Shown: positions 45,314-53,774 of the stretch, piece by piece | How the letters are laid out: the number at the start of each line of letters is the position of its first letter | How positions within the stretch are numbered: the first letter of the stretch is position 1 | DNA from: Fen-1362 sp049516395 | Lineage (GTDB): Bacteria; Planctomycetota; Phycisphaerae; Sedimentisphaerales; Anaerobacaceae | Reading direction: 5' to 3' | Length of the DNA stretch: 64,000 nucleotides | NCBI GenBank assembly: GCA_049516395.1 | Contig: JBEKTD010000003.1 | Coordinates: forward strand, 248,001-312,000 | The notes under the pieces: model-generated | What the model was told of the DNA's origin: nothing | Seen by the model: the letters and a program-made list of their open reading frames with translations, nothing else | The model's database searches: none | Position numbers and translations under genes: made by a program

Positions 45314-45703
45314 TCACTTTTTGTCTGACCCGACCGCCTGATGAAACACCCCGTCAATATAGGCCAGAAGAACATCAGGATTGAAAGGTTTCACGAAAAA
45401 TTCCATGGCTCCGGCTGCGAGGCAGGACTTTTTTAGCGATGGGTCTTTGCCGGTAACTACGATTACCGGTATCAGGGTGGTACGGTCTGAACTTGTGAGT
45501 CGATTCAACACGGTAAGACCGTCTCCCTTGGGCAGACCGATATCGAGAAGAATAATGTCAGGGTACTCGGTTTTGGCAACCGTAACGGCCTCAATGGCGT
45601 CCGACGCTACTACCACGTCATAACCGTATGCCTTGAGATATACGCTGGTTATATGCACAAAGTCCCTATCGTCGTCCACAACAAGTACTTTTTTCCGGTC
45701 CAT
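45314..45703 (-). CDS. Stand-alone response regulator receiver
   Basis: 129 residues. Receiver elements: DDD near 9-11, phosphoacceptor in LLDIGLPKGDG, Thr in VVTGKD and Lys in FVKPFN. No output domain. It is followed directly by the remnant of a second kinase (45236-45313), so it probably once paired with that kinase. It now lies between the receiver-kinase (45788) and PAS kinase (42547) genes. Confidence 0.9.
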   Translation of the reverse strand: MDRKKVLVVDDDRDFVHITSVYLKAYGYDVVVASDAIEAVTVAKTEYPDIILLDIGLPKGDGLTVLNRLTSSDRTTLIPVIVVTGKDPSLKKSCLAAGAMEFFVKPFNPDVLLAYIDGVFHQAVGSDKK

Positions 45704-45718
45704 TTATGCCCCCTTACT

Positions 45719-45775
45719 TCAAACATATTTCAGTTTGCCGAAGTGTCTCGCCTGCACTTCTGTTACCGCTTCCAT
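45719..45775 (-). other. Mini-ORF after the receiver-kinase
   Basis: 18 residues (MEAVTEVQARHFGKLKYV) with AAGGGAACTGCGAT before the ATG. It resembles 45150-45209 and could be a leader peptide or a duplicated fragment. Confidence 0.3.
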
Positions 45776-45787
45776 ATCGCAGTTCCC

Positions 45788-46930
45788 TTAAATCGCGGCA
45801 GCCGCAACTGCGATTTCTTTGCCTTCACTCGTTACCTCACGCTTGGGCAAGGTGAAGTAGAACGTGCTGCCCTTGCCAAGTTCCGATTCGAGCCAGACAC
45901 TGCCGCCATACATTTCGACAATCTTCTTCACCGTCGCAAGGCCAATTCCCGTCCCACCGCCTTCATCTGGCGACGCTAATGTCTTAAACAGCTCAAAAAC
46001 CTTATCAAAGGGTTTTTTTTCAATCCCTGGGCCGTTATCCTTCACGCTAAACTTCCAAAAGGACTCTTCTTCGACGCAACCTACGCTTATTTCGCCATGG
46101 GGCTTGTCTATGTATTTGACGGCATTGCCCAAAAGATTCTGGAATACCTGAGCTATGCGAGTTTCGTTGCATTCATAAACAGGCAATTGATTTTCGATAG
46201 TAATAGTAACTTTTTCTGGTGCGTCGATCGCTTCTATGACACTATTGACCAGTTCGCCCAAATCGACCATGCTCTTATCTTCGTCTTTGTCTTCGACACT
46301 CGAATATTCGAGTATCTTATCTATAAAAGAATACATTCGGTCCACCCTCTCTATAATCTGCCGGACGTGCTGAGTTCCATCTGGCGTAAGTCTGTCGGCA
46401 CAATCCCTCGCTATCCACTCTGTAAGGCGTCTGATTCCGCGTAAGGGGGTCTTCAAGTCGTGCGAAACAACGTATGCGAAATCGCGCAACTTCTGGTTGG
46501 CCTCTTCTAAACGCCTGTTCAGGTTTTTCAACTCGCTTTCAGTTTTTGCCTTGTAAAGCGCCGTCTCAATGGCTGCCTTTAGTTCCTCTAATTTCACTGG
46601 CTTTACGATATAACCAAATGGCTCTGTGATTTTGGCATGTCTCACGATGAAATTATCTGTGTGGCCAGTCAGGTAAATGACGGCTGTATCGAAGTCCGAG
46701 CGTATCTGCTCAGCAACCTGGATGCCATCGAACTGTTCCTCGAGCGCAATGTCCATCAAAACCAGGTCCGGTTTGTTCGTTCGCATTATGTTTAAAGCGT
46801 CGCAGGCGCTCAAAGCAGTAACAACATCATACCCAAGTTTCTTCAATCCAAGCGCTGTTATGGTGCAAAAGTCGGCATCATCATCTACAAGAAGTATCTT
46901 CGGCCTTGCATTTTGTTTAGAATCTTTCAT
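45788..46930 (-). CDS. Receiver-histidine kinase fusion
   Basis: 380 residues from the ATG at 46930 (GGGAGATG upstream). Receiver domain at about 10-125: DDD, phosphoacceptor in LMDIALEEQFDG, YLTGHT, VKPVK. A coiled-coil linker leads to HisKA (SHDLKTPLRG near 165) and HATPase_c (NLLGNAVKY, DNGPGI, GTGIGLATVKKI). No membrane helix or PAS. Kinases of this type read the phosphorylation state of their own receiver and tune signalling. The fusion is placed between receiver-only genes, consistent with a branched phosphorelay. Confidence 0.88.
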   Translation of the reverse strand: MKDSKQNARPKILLVDDDADFCTITALGLKKLGYDVVTALSACDALNIMRTNKPDLVLMDIALEEQFDGIQVAEQIRSDFDTAVIYLTGHTDNFIVRHAKITEPFGYIVKPVKLEELKAAIETALYKAKTESELKNLNRRLEEANQKLRDFAYVVSHDLKTPLRGIRRLTEWIARDCADRLTPDGTQHVRQIIERVDRMYSFIDKILEYSSVEDKDEDKSMVDLGELVNSVIEAIDAPEKVTITIENQLPVYECNETRIAQVFQNLLGNAVKYIDKPHGEISVGCVEEESFWKFSVKDNGPGIEKKPFDKVFELFKTLASPDEGGGTGIGLATVKKIVEMYGGSVWLESELGKGSTFYFTLPKREVTSEGKEIAVAAAAI

Positions 46931-46957
46931 AGAACATCTCCCTAATTCTATTTTCAA

Positions 46958-47413
46958 TCAATCAGGCATTGTCACGGTTCTTCGCCTGTGGTTTGAAGCG
47001 AAGATATCGCTAATCTTTTCAAGTAAGACAGAGGGGTCGAACGGCTTCGCTATGTAATCTGTTATGTTGTACCTGCAGGCCGCAGCAATATCATATTTTT
47101 CATAGCGCCCGGTTACCATTATTACAGGTACATTTCTTGCCCCCGGCTGCTTCCTCAGTTCTTCGAGCATTTCCCAGCCGTTCATAACCGGTATCTGTGT
47201 ATCGGACAGGATAAGGTCGGGTTTCCCGCTCGTTGTCTTCTCAAGCCCTTCTTCTCCATTTGCGGCGGTTAAAACCTCGTAGCCCGCGTACTGGAGGAAA
47301 TGTGTGATGACCATGGCCATGTCCGGCTCATCTTCGACGACCAGTATCTTCTTATTGTCCTTTCTTTTATTTATTTGCGCAGACATTATCTCCGATGTCC
47401 TCTCATAATTCAT
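46958..47413 (-). CDS. Stand-alone response regulator receiver
   Basis: Start is ambiguous: ATG 47413 (overlaps the previous gene) or ATG 47386 with GGAG close by; the earlier is given. Motifs: VEDEPD, phosphoacceptor in ILSDTQIPVMNG, MVTGRY and AKPFDP. There is no output domain. The family passes or stores phosphate. It precedes the receiver-kinase gene by 27 bp. Confidence 0.85.
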   Translation of the reverse strand: MNYERTSEIMSAQINKRKDNKKILVVEDEPDMAMVITHFLQYAGYEVLTAANGEEGLEKTTSGKPDLILSDTQIPVMNGWEMLEELRKQPGARNVPVIMVTGRYEKYDIAAACRYNITDYIAKPFDPSVLLEKISDIFASNHRRRTVTMPD

Positions 47414-48188
47414 TTCCCAGGGCATTCCGGATGATGGTTAGCAGTTTATCTTCGTTGACGGGCTTTAGCAGAACGGTCTTGGCGCCTGCCCGTGTCGCAC
47501 GCTGTTGAACCGCCGAGGGGTCCTTGCCGGTGATTACAATGATGGGCGTGAACATAAGCTCCTCGATTACTGCCAGTCGCTCTATCACACTAAAGCCGTC
47601 CCCCGCCGGCAGTCCGATATCAACGAGGATGACGTCAGGGTTCTCCCGCCGCGCCACACTAATCGCAGAAACGCCGTCCATTGCGAAAACAACATCGTAA
47701 CCACTGGCAGCAAGCCGCAATTGTAGAATTTGAACGAAATCTTTGTCGTCATCGACAATCAGAATCTTTTTTCTGTCTCTGCGCTCTGTGGATTTGCCGT
47801 CCCGGCCAACCTGGTGTTGGCGAATAAGCCGCCCAATGGAGGTCTCAAGTTCGTTCAGGTCACAGGGCTTGGCAAATATCGTATTGCCGCCTACAACGTG
47901 CCCCATTTTTGATTCTTCCGCCTTTGAAAATATTCCACTAAGAAATATTATGGGAATCCTATTCGTCTGGGGGTACTGCTTTAGTGTGGCGGCGACATCT
48001 CCGCCAAGAATGTCCGGCAATGCGATGTCAAGGATAATGAGGTCAGGGTGCTTTGTCCTCGCAAGGTCTATGGCATCGTTGCCGCAAGTAGCCGTGATGA
48101 TTGTGTGACCGCGTGCCTCGAGCATTTTTTCGAGAATCATCAACTGATCCGGCTCATCGTCCACTAACAATATTCTCGTCTTTTCCAT
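47403..48188 (-). CDS. Tandem double-receiver protein
   Basis: 261 residues from the ATG at 48188 (GAAAGGAAG upstream). Two complete receivers: the first (about 5-122) has LLVDDEPD, ILDIALPDILGG, FLSGIF and AKPCD; the second (about 140-260) has ILIVDDDKD, LVDIGLPAGDG, VITGKD and LKPVNED. A basic linker (RDGKSTERRDRKK) joins them. No output domain. Double receivers without an effector usually relay or titrate phosphate between kinases. Confidence 0.88.
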   Translation of the reverse strand: MEKTRILLVDDEPDQLMILEKMLEARGHTIITATCGNDAIDLARTKHPDLIILDIALPDILGGDVAATLKQYPQTNRIPIIFLSGIFSKAEESKMGHVVGGNTIFAKPCDLNELETSIGRLIRQHQVGRDGKSTERRDRKKILIVDDDKDFVQILQLRLAASGYDVVFAMDGVSAISVARRENPDVILVDIGLPAGDGFSVIERLAVIEELMFTPIIVITGKDPSAVQQRATRAGAKTVLLKPVNEDKLLTIIRNALGNEL

Positions 48189-48284
48189 CTTCACTTCCTT
48201 TCAACCCGCTCCTGCTACAGGTTATCCAACTAACATCGCTTTCCAAATAACCGGCATCCCGCCTCTGCTTATGAGGGCAGGCAA

Positions 48285-48677
48285 TTACCAATCCGGGTCC
48301 ACTCCAACCGGCTGACCGATCTGTTCACGGATGCACTCCAGCAGAGTATCCATATTCACCGGCTTGAGATAAAAGTCCACCGCCCCGTTTGCGAACGCCT
48401 CTACTTTCGTTCTTGGCTCCATCCCGGTCACCACGATAACGGGTATCATATTCCTTGGATTCGAGGCATTCAGTCGCCTCAAAACGTCCAGCCCGTCCCC
48501 CCCGGGTATAACGACGTCCAGAATTATCAGGTCGGGCTTATCCTTCTGAACTGCCTTGATGGCTTCGGCCACATCCGAGGCTGAAACGACGCGGTATCCG
48601 TGCCCCTCCAAGTGGGCGCCCATAATACGCACCAAATCCGCATTGTCATCGACAATAAGAATCTTTTTTTCAGGCAT
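48285..48677 (-). CDS. Stand-alone response regulator receiver
   Basis: 130 residues from the ATG at 48677 (AGGAGATG upstream); the frame to 48707 is not needed. Motifs: VDDNADL, ILDVVIPGGDG, VVTGME and LKPVNMD. First gene of the signalling run, so the promoter should lie in the 550 bp upstream. No output domain. Confidence 0.88.
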   Translation of the reverse strand: MPEKKILIVDDNADLVRIMGAHLEGHGYRVVSASDVAEAIKAVQKDKPDLIILDVVIPGGDGLDVLRRLNASNPRNMIPVIVVTGMEPRTKVEAFANGAVDFYLKPVNMDTLLECIREQIGQPVGVDPDW

Positions 48678-49229
48678 AATCGCATCTCCTGCTGTTAAAT
48701 TATCCAACTCATCATTACCCCCCTGAAAGACAGACGTTCCGAGAAATCGCCAAATTACCTGTTGACTCCCGCGTAGTAACTCGGCGCAACCGGTCCGACT
48801 TTTTCAAACCCCCATGCATCAGCAAGAATCAGCAACGAAGATATCCACGACGTAAAATATCTTGGTAATTCAGATGACTCTACTTAACCACGATTATCTG
48901 CCTTTGTACTTGCCCCCAAGTACTACCCCCAATTTCAAAAATAATGCCTAAACCGCTTAAGTTTAAGCAAGAACTCACGATAATAACTAAGAGGTTCTAA
49001 TCAATTACTTATTCCCCACGGCGTTCTTCGTCATTTTTCTTGAGTTGAATAAAACAATTTTCAATAGATTTTCACCATGTAGTATTGGCTGCGTCCAATC
49101 GAGAGTAAAAAAGCTGCCAAATAACCACAAGATACATTTATCGGCTGCAAAATGTGGTCAAGTGTCGCATACGGATATTCCGGTCAAATCTCCATACCAC
49201 ATATTATGGGACCTACGACCGTGCATCCC
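48678..49229. other. Intergenic, probable promoter region of the signalling operon
   Basis: No ORF with an RBS. It contains CTTAAGTTTAAG, a near-palindrome around 48957-48968, and AT-rich stretches that could form a promoter on the minus strand. Confidence 0.4.
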
Positions 49230-49418
49230 GTACTAAAAAAAGTTCATCTGATGCTAAGTTTATGAAACATCTGGCCTTATAAACCATTGATTTTATTGAA
49301 ATTGGTCAATTATTCTATGATTCTGCGATATAATTCCTAATGTCAGAAGCGTTTTGGCGGGTTTTTAAAGTCATACAGGAGGGTGGCCTAATGATTGAGA
49401 TGAATATTTTTACAGTAC
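49230..49418. mobile_element. 189-bp MITE-like derivative of the local IS, copy 1
   Basis: Begins GTACTAAAAAAAGTTCATC, ends ATGAATATTTTTACAGTAC. It keeps the left and right ends of the IS at 40504-41730 but lacks the transposase. Same length and same internal junction (GCGTTTTGGCGG then AAGTCATACAGG) as 51517-51705. Confidence 0.85.
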
Positions 49419-49665
49419 GGGAACATTTCGATGATACATAACCTGACAAGGCAAATCTAAAGGATTGAGAAAGGCGTGGGCAAAAATGACGAGGTCGGGC
49501 TTCGATTCCCCGATCCCGACAATAAAAGATGTTCGGACCTTTACAGGAAATTGAGGATTTAGAAGAACGGTTAGCGGCGATAGAGCAAAAGCTTGGTGAG
49601 CAGAATAAGAAAAGTGCATCTTGTTAAATTGTTCCTTTGTTGTTGAAGACATGTATTCGCGGCAG
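49419..49665. other. Intergenic with a possible coiled-coil mini-ORF
   Basis: A 32-codon plus-strand frame at 49529-49627 (ending EQNKKSASC) has heptad-like EDLEERLAAIEQKL but no RBS; it may be the tail of a lost gene. Confidence 0.25.
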
Positions 49666-50337
49666 CTAAATTAGGCCCTGTTCCGTATAACGCCGTTTCA
49701 GGTCAGGAAAATGCTTTGCCATTGCGTGTTCTGCTAGATTACGAATTGGTCCTCCGTATATCATCCCATGTTCCAAATGGTTGCACAAGTACTCAAGTTG
49801 AAAATATTGACATACGGCATGTCCGACATCAGTATATGCGTTGGCACATATTTCTCTTACAAATATTCCCCGACAGGACAAGTCATCAATAAGCTGAAAG
49901 ATACTTTTGAATAATAGCTGGACGCTTCGCAGTTTCCTGAACGAAGGATGCATACATATCTGTGAAAAGTAAATATCATAAAAGCCGGGAGGACCAAAAA
50001 ATTGAACTTTGTCAATAGTAATCTGGCTGTCGAGTAATCTGCCGCGTTTGGCAACAGCATAATCTTCAGGAAGCAACGGAGCAAAATGCCAGTAACCAAC
50101 GATGCCCCGCGGTTTGTTAACTAACAAACGCCAAGTGTCGGGTTGGTTCATGAAAACTGGTGCCCATTGAGCTATATCACCTTCGTGTCTAAGAACCAAA
50201 TTTGGAATCGTCATGTAGTCGAGTCGGATAAGTTCGTCCACCAGCATTTGGCCATTCCATCCCCACGATAGAACATCCTGAACCCCGGCAACGGTAATAC
50301 CAAGCGCACCCATAGTTTTATTAATATTTCCCATCAA
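49666..50337 (-). CDS. GNAT-like acetyltransferase (weak)
   Basis: 223 residues. The middle has ICMHPSFRKLRSVQLLFKSIF, similar to the acetyl-CoA loop (PxxRxxG/A) of GNAT enzymes, and the overall alpha/beta pattern fits. The pyrophosphate-loop glycine is missing, so activity is uncertain. ATGATG at the start gives two choices. It is isolated between an IS derivative and the SMR-like pair. Autoinducer synthase-type or N-acyl amino acid synthase folds are alternatives because the protein is longer than a typical GNAT. Confidence 0.6.
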   Translation of the reverse strand: MMGNINKTMGALGITVAGVQDVLSWGWNGQMLVDELIRLDYMTIPNLVLRHEGDIAQWAPVFMNQPDTWRLLVNKPRGIVGYWHFAPLLPEDYAVAKRGRLLDSQITIDKVQFFGPPGFYDIYFSQICMHPSFRKLRSVQLLFKSIFQLIDDLSCRGIFVREICANAYTDVGHAVCQYFQLEYLCNHLEHGMIYGGPIRNLAEHAMAKHFPDLKRRYTEQGLI

Positions 50338-50617
50338 TTCAACAAGCCCTATAATACGAATTTTATAGTTCTTTGTTTATGGTTTTTTGCATAGTTTTTT
50401 CATCCATGGTTATGTTTTAGACGGCAGAGTTTTTTGTGACAGAGCCAATTAACGCTGGATACTCTAATATGTAATAGTACAATAAACAGGGGAAGGTCAC
50501 AAGACCTATAAAAAAATATCAGATTCTTCCAATTCAAAGAAAGTTTTGCTGTTACAGTGGAGTTGAAAGTCGAAAAAGCATTAAATCGGAAATATCGGGT
50601 CAAATAGGAAATGTCTG

Positions 50618-51088
50618 ATGGAACATCTCCCACAAGCCGGTAATATCATCGCAAAGTTTCCACGTATGGTTTGGTTGATTATAACCATTACCATCGCGGT
50701 GGAAACGGTGGCGCAAATGGTATGGAAATCTGTTGTTCTTGGCGTGCCGGAGTCAGCCGGTTTCATGGAAACGGTAAAGACAGTGACGGTTCAACCGACA
50801 TTCTACCTCCTGTTGAGCATTTTTGGAGTCCAATTCATTTTCTGGATTCTTCTGCTTGCCAAGGCTGACCTCAGCTACGCCCGACCGATCACCGCCTTGA
50901 GTTTGGTCTCGGTGGTTGCCTGCTCAGTTATGTTCTTCGGCGAGAAAGTTGGCGTGATGCGGATGGTAGGCATTGTCATGATCATGGTTGGGGTCTGGTT
51001 CATCAGCAACACCGATCATAACACGAGGGGCCCTCATATGCCATCGCCTCGCGCAACGCCAGGCCAACCATCGGAAACCATGCTATGA
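50618..51088 (+). CDS. SMR/DMT-type small membrane transporter, subunit 1
   Basis: 156 residues with four membrane helices and AGGAAATG before the start. The pattern (AKADLSYARPITALSLVSVVACSVMFFGEKV) is of the EamA/small multidrug resistance type, where four-helix proteins pair up. The C-terminus is hydrophilic and unusual. Its stop overlaps the next start by 4 nt, so a hetero-dimer is likely, as in ArnE/F or EbrAB. Confidence 0.8.
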   Translation: MEHLPQAGNIIAKFPRMVWLIITITIAVETVAQMVWKSVVLGVPESAGFMETVKTVTVQPTFYLLLSIFGVQFIFWILLLAKADLSYARPITALSLVSVVACSVMFFGEKVGVMRMVGIVMIMVGVWFISNTDHNTRGPHMPSPRATPGQPSETML

Positions 51089-51453
51089 TAGAACGCCTGC
51101 CTGGACTGCTGTTGGTTCTGGGATCGGTCATCGCCGAGGGGCTGGGCCATGTTGCATTCAAGCAATCGGTGGATTTAGGCTATTATAACCACACGACCTT
51201 TGCGGTCCTGCGACTGGCCCTGAAACGATACAAATTGGTCAGTTTGGGCGTGGCGTGTTTCGTGGTGGCGGGGTTTTGCTGGACCTTTGCGTTGAAAACA
51301 TTGGATGTCAGCATGGCCTACCTCATCAGCAGTTTGGAACTAGTAATTATAATGGTACTCTGCCGGCTGCTGTTGAAAGAGCAGATTAGGCTGCGGCGAT
51401 GGGTGGGCGTTGTGCTGATTATCGGCGGCACAATACTGGTCGGATTAAGCTGA
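51085..51453 (+). CDS. SMR/DMT-type small membrane transporter, subunit 2
   Basis: 122 residues, four helices, Glu in the first helix (VIAEGLGHVAFK), then the SLELVIIMVLCRLLLKEQI helix typical of SMR/EamA proteins. It overlaps subunit 1 by ATGA, and the two are probably made in equal amounts. Possible cargo: drugs, polyamines or lipid-linked sugars; not resolvable here. Confidence 0.8.
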   Translation: MIERLPGLLLVLGSVIAEGLGHVAFKQSVDLGYYNHTTFAVLRLALKRYKLVSLGVACFVVAGFCWTFALKTLDVSMAYLISSLELVIIMVLCRLLLKEQIRLRRWVGVVLIIGGTILVGLS

Positions 51454-51459
51454 TCCATT

Positions 51460-51505
51460 AAGAAATATTACCATACTTTGACCTATTCTTTAACGGGGAG
51501 CAGTA
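51460..51505. repeat. Dispersed 46-bp repeat, copy 2
   Basis: Same core ACCATACTTTGACCTA as 4871-4916. It lies 11 bp before the second MITE-like element. Confidence 0.7.
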
Positions 51506-51516
51506 TAAAGCCCCCC

Positions 51517-51705
51517 GTACTATATAAATATTCATCCGACGTTAAGTTCTTAGGACACCTAAACTTATAAGCAGCTTATTTTGCTGAAATTGGTCGACGT
51601 CCTTTTGGTTCCGCCATATAATTCCTATGTTGGGAGCGTCTTGGCGGACTTTTGAAGTCATACAGGATGGCGGCCTGATGGGTGAGATGAATATTTTTAC
51701 AGTAC
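51517..51705. mobile_element. 189-bp MITE-like derivative of the local IS, copy 2
   Basis: Begins GTACTATATAAATATTCATC and ends ATGAATATTTTTACAGTAC; same size and junction as 49230-49418. Flanks read CCC before and GCCG after. A block following it (51723-51769) is repeated after the solo IS end at 40279-40325. Confidence 0.85.
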
Positions 51706-51834
51706 GCCGATGACAGCTACGGCTTAAGCCGTCGCGCACCATTTCTTCCGGAAGGCCACTCTTATGTGAAGTGATAACGAACGGAGATAACGCAGGATAT
51801 TTTCCGCAGATGATTATTGGGACGAAATAAAAAA

Positions 51835-51873
51835 GCCGCGCAGCCGGACTTGTTTACTGTCAGGCCGCGCGGC
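51835..51873 (-). terminator. Terminator hairpin after the DUF2961 gene
   Basis: GCCGCGC...GCGCGGC stem in a 39-bp unit followed by Ts on the minus strand. The identical 39-bp unit occurs at 53017-53055. Confidence 0.8.
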
Positions 51874-51958
51874 CAAAGTTTGGAAAACGCTACTTTGTTT
51901 TGGTATTCAGGCCGGCTCGCAGTAAAATTGGGTGATAGTGGTTGAGCTTGGATAGTAT

Positions 51959-52984
51959 TTAGTATTTTCGCGCTTTGGTGGGGGCTGTTCTTCTTTCGTA
52001 ATTATCCAGGGGAACAGGTTCTTTTCTGTCTTCCTGATACCAGAACGCGACGCTGGAATAATCATCACCGCTTTCGAGTTGGCCCTTTTTGAAATCATTA
52101 CCCTGAAAACGCTTGTTTTGAATAACCACATTAAGGGATTTTTGAAAACGGACCGGATTATTTAAGTACCATCGATACATTCTGTAATGTCCGTTTTCGT
52201 TTTGTATATAACCCGTATAAGGAGAATTAAATAGAGGGCCGAATCCCCAGCAAGAACCGTATTCGTCTTCGGTTCCCGGGGTATGTGTCATAATTTTCCC
52301 GTCGATGGTGAAGATTGTGTCTCCTTCGCCCCACCAGCCGGAATAGGTGGAATATATTTGCAGGAAATTGCCGATATAATGACCTCTCCCCTGGACTTTA
52401 AGAATCGGATGCTCGCCGTGAAGAGTCGGATTAGAGCGAATCCATTGGCAATATAATCGGCTTGTTTCCGCTTTGAATTGTTCATCAAGCACAAAGTCAA
52501 TCCCGTATGCAATAAAATGGTCGTAGGTCTCATTTCCGTCGTTGGCAATATAAAATTTCGCAGCTTTTGAAAAGGGCATGGGCAGGCAGCACATATAGCA
52601 AAGATGGTTAACCTGCATCGGCAGGGATTGATAATCGCAGGTCTTCTTGTTAAAGACGCCCCAAAAAGCCCCCAGAGGGACGTTAATTCCCGGGAAGTTC
52701 TGGTCGTCCCAGCGTACCTTCAAAACCAGTCCATCGTAAATTTGCCCCCCGCTGTTGTCCGTGAAATAAAAGAAAGTGATTTCTCCAGGCCCTGCGATAT
52801 TTTCAATGCAGCGTTCCTCTCCGGGTTTGATTATGAAGCGGTCGTATTTGGAACGAACGCCGGATATGCCGTCTGTGATTTTATACAGATTTGATAAGGG
52901 CTCAGCATAACAGGGCAAAGTAATAAATAAAAGCAGGGGCAATGATAAGTATTTTCTGGAAGAGATTATTCTGGGCGGGTTCAT
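51959..52984 (-). CDS. DUF2961 (GH172-like) secreted protein
   Basis: 341 residues with AGGAAG before the start and a signal peptide ending near CYA. The family core is clear: GEITFFYFTDN, LKVRWDDQNFPGINVPLGAFWG, GEGDTIFTIDG and GTEDEYGSCWGFGP. Several GH172 members hydrolyse or transfer fructofuranose or arabinofuranose residues, with Glu pairs in the GEGD/GTED motifs. Here both are present, so it could act on arabinofuranosides such as pectic side chains, but the pectin locus is 12 kb away. It ends in a strong terminator. Confidence 0.85.
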   Translation of the reverse strand: MNPPRIISSRKYLSLPLLLFITLPCYAEPLSNLYKITDGISGVRSKYDRFIIKPGEERCIENIAGPGEITFFYFTDNSGGQIYDGLVLKVRWDDQNFPGINVPLGAFWGVFNKKTCDYQSLPMQVNHLCYMCCLPMPFSKAAKFYIANDGNETYDHFIAYGIDFVLDEQFKAETSRLYCQWIRSNPTLHGEHPILKVQGRGHYIGNFLQIYSTYSGWWGEGDTIFTIDGKIMTHTPGTEDEYGSCWGFGPLFNSPYTGYIQNENGHYRMYRWYLNNPVRFQKSLNVVIQNKRFQGNDFKKGQLESGDDYSSVAFWYQEDRKEPVPLDNYERRTAPTKARKY

Positions 52985-53016
52985 ACAATTTTCTTCCTTT
53001 TTTCGGAAACAAGAAA

Positions 53017-53055
53017 GCCGCGCAGCCGGACTTGTTTACTGTCAGGCCGCGCGGC
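53017..53055 (-). terminator. Duplicate terminator hairpin after the small membrane gene
   Basis: Identical 39-bp unit to 51835-51873; terminates the minus-strand gene at 53093. Confidence 0.8.
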
Positions 53056-53092
53056 ATAAGTCACTTCTATTTGGGTGTTCAAGCAGGCCGGT

Positions 53093-53329
53093 TTAGTTGG
53101 TAGCTCTCTTCTTGTTGAACAGGTACAGAATAATCCCAAGAGCGACTAAGCCCACCAGCCCGTTTTCGCCAAGGGTCTTCAGGATTCCCGTTATATTGGT
53201 AATCACCTGGCCGAAGAACGGCACAGTGTTACCAAACAGAATCTCAACTGCGACACCGAGGGCAATCAACAGCAGCGCTATTTCAGTAATCTCTGCCAGC
53301 CATTTCTTAATTTCTGTGAAGAACTGCAT
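53093..53329 (-). CDS. Small two-helix membrane protein
   Basis: 78 residues from the ATG at 53329, with a perfect AAGGAGATACAG upstream; the longer frame to 53392 is rejected. It has an amphipathic start, a hydrophobic helix at about 15-32 and a second at about 57-73, then a basic end (NKKRATN). Function unknown; it resembles small holin-like or stress membrane proteins only in shape. Confidence 0.7.
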   Translation of the reverse strand: MQFFTEIKKWLAEITEIALLLIALGVAVEILFGNTVPFFGQVITNITGILKTLGENGLVGLVALGIILYLFNKKRATN

Positions 53330-53564
53330 CTGTATCTCCTTAAATTTAAACCAGTTATGTTGTAAAACATCCTCATGTTCTTTTCGGCTCATACTTCTTT
53401 TGGGCTTTAATATTTATGAAACCGGCAAATAGGGAGGATTCAGCTTTTGTCTACATAGAGTGCCAGATTGCCCTGTTGGCCAGCCAGCAAATTGCTTTTT
53501 TAATACTGGGAAGTCGGGTAGGGGGCTATTGGGTTAGAATGATGTTAAAATGGGCAAAATTCGC

Positions 53565-53594
53565 TTGACTAAAAATGATAAAATGGTATATAAT
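53565..53594 (+). promoter_or_regulatory. Sigma-70-type promoter for a probable leaderless gene
   Basis: TTGACT at 53565-53570 and TATAAT at 53589-53594 with an 18-bp spacer. The ATG of the small membrane gene is at 53601, just where transcription should start. Confidence 0.7.
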
Positions 53595-53600
53595 TCGAAT

Positions 53601-53774
53601 ATGGTCGGAAGTGTTATAATTTTTGTTCTGCGGATATGCCTTGTGGCGGTTGTAGCGACTTTTTTCTGGCAGTTAGTCGAGCCCAAAACCAAACAGGCAA
53701 GAGTACTTAGAGCCGGCTTGTTAGTCGTCGGTATGCTTGTGGTTTTGATTGTCGTTCGGGTATTTGGGGTTTAA
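53601..53774 (+). CDS. Small membrane protein, probable leaderless mRNA
   Basis: 57 residues with two hydrophobic helices (about 3-22 and 36-55) linked by a short charged loop (EPKTKQAR). The frame extends to 53550, but a consensus promoter ends 7 nt before ATG 53601, leaving no room for an RBS. Its 3' end overlaps the oppositely transcribed GT4 gene by 54 bp. Function unknown. Confidence 0.6.
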   Translation: MVGSVIIFVLRICLVAVVATFFWQLVEPKTKQARVLRAGLLVVGMLVVLIVVRVFGV

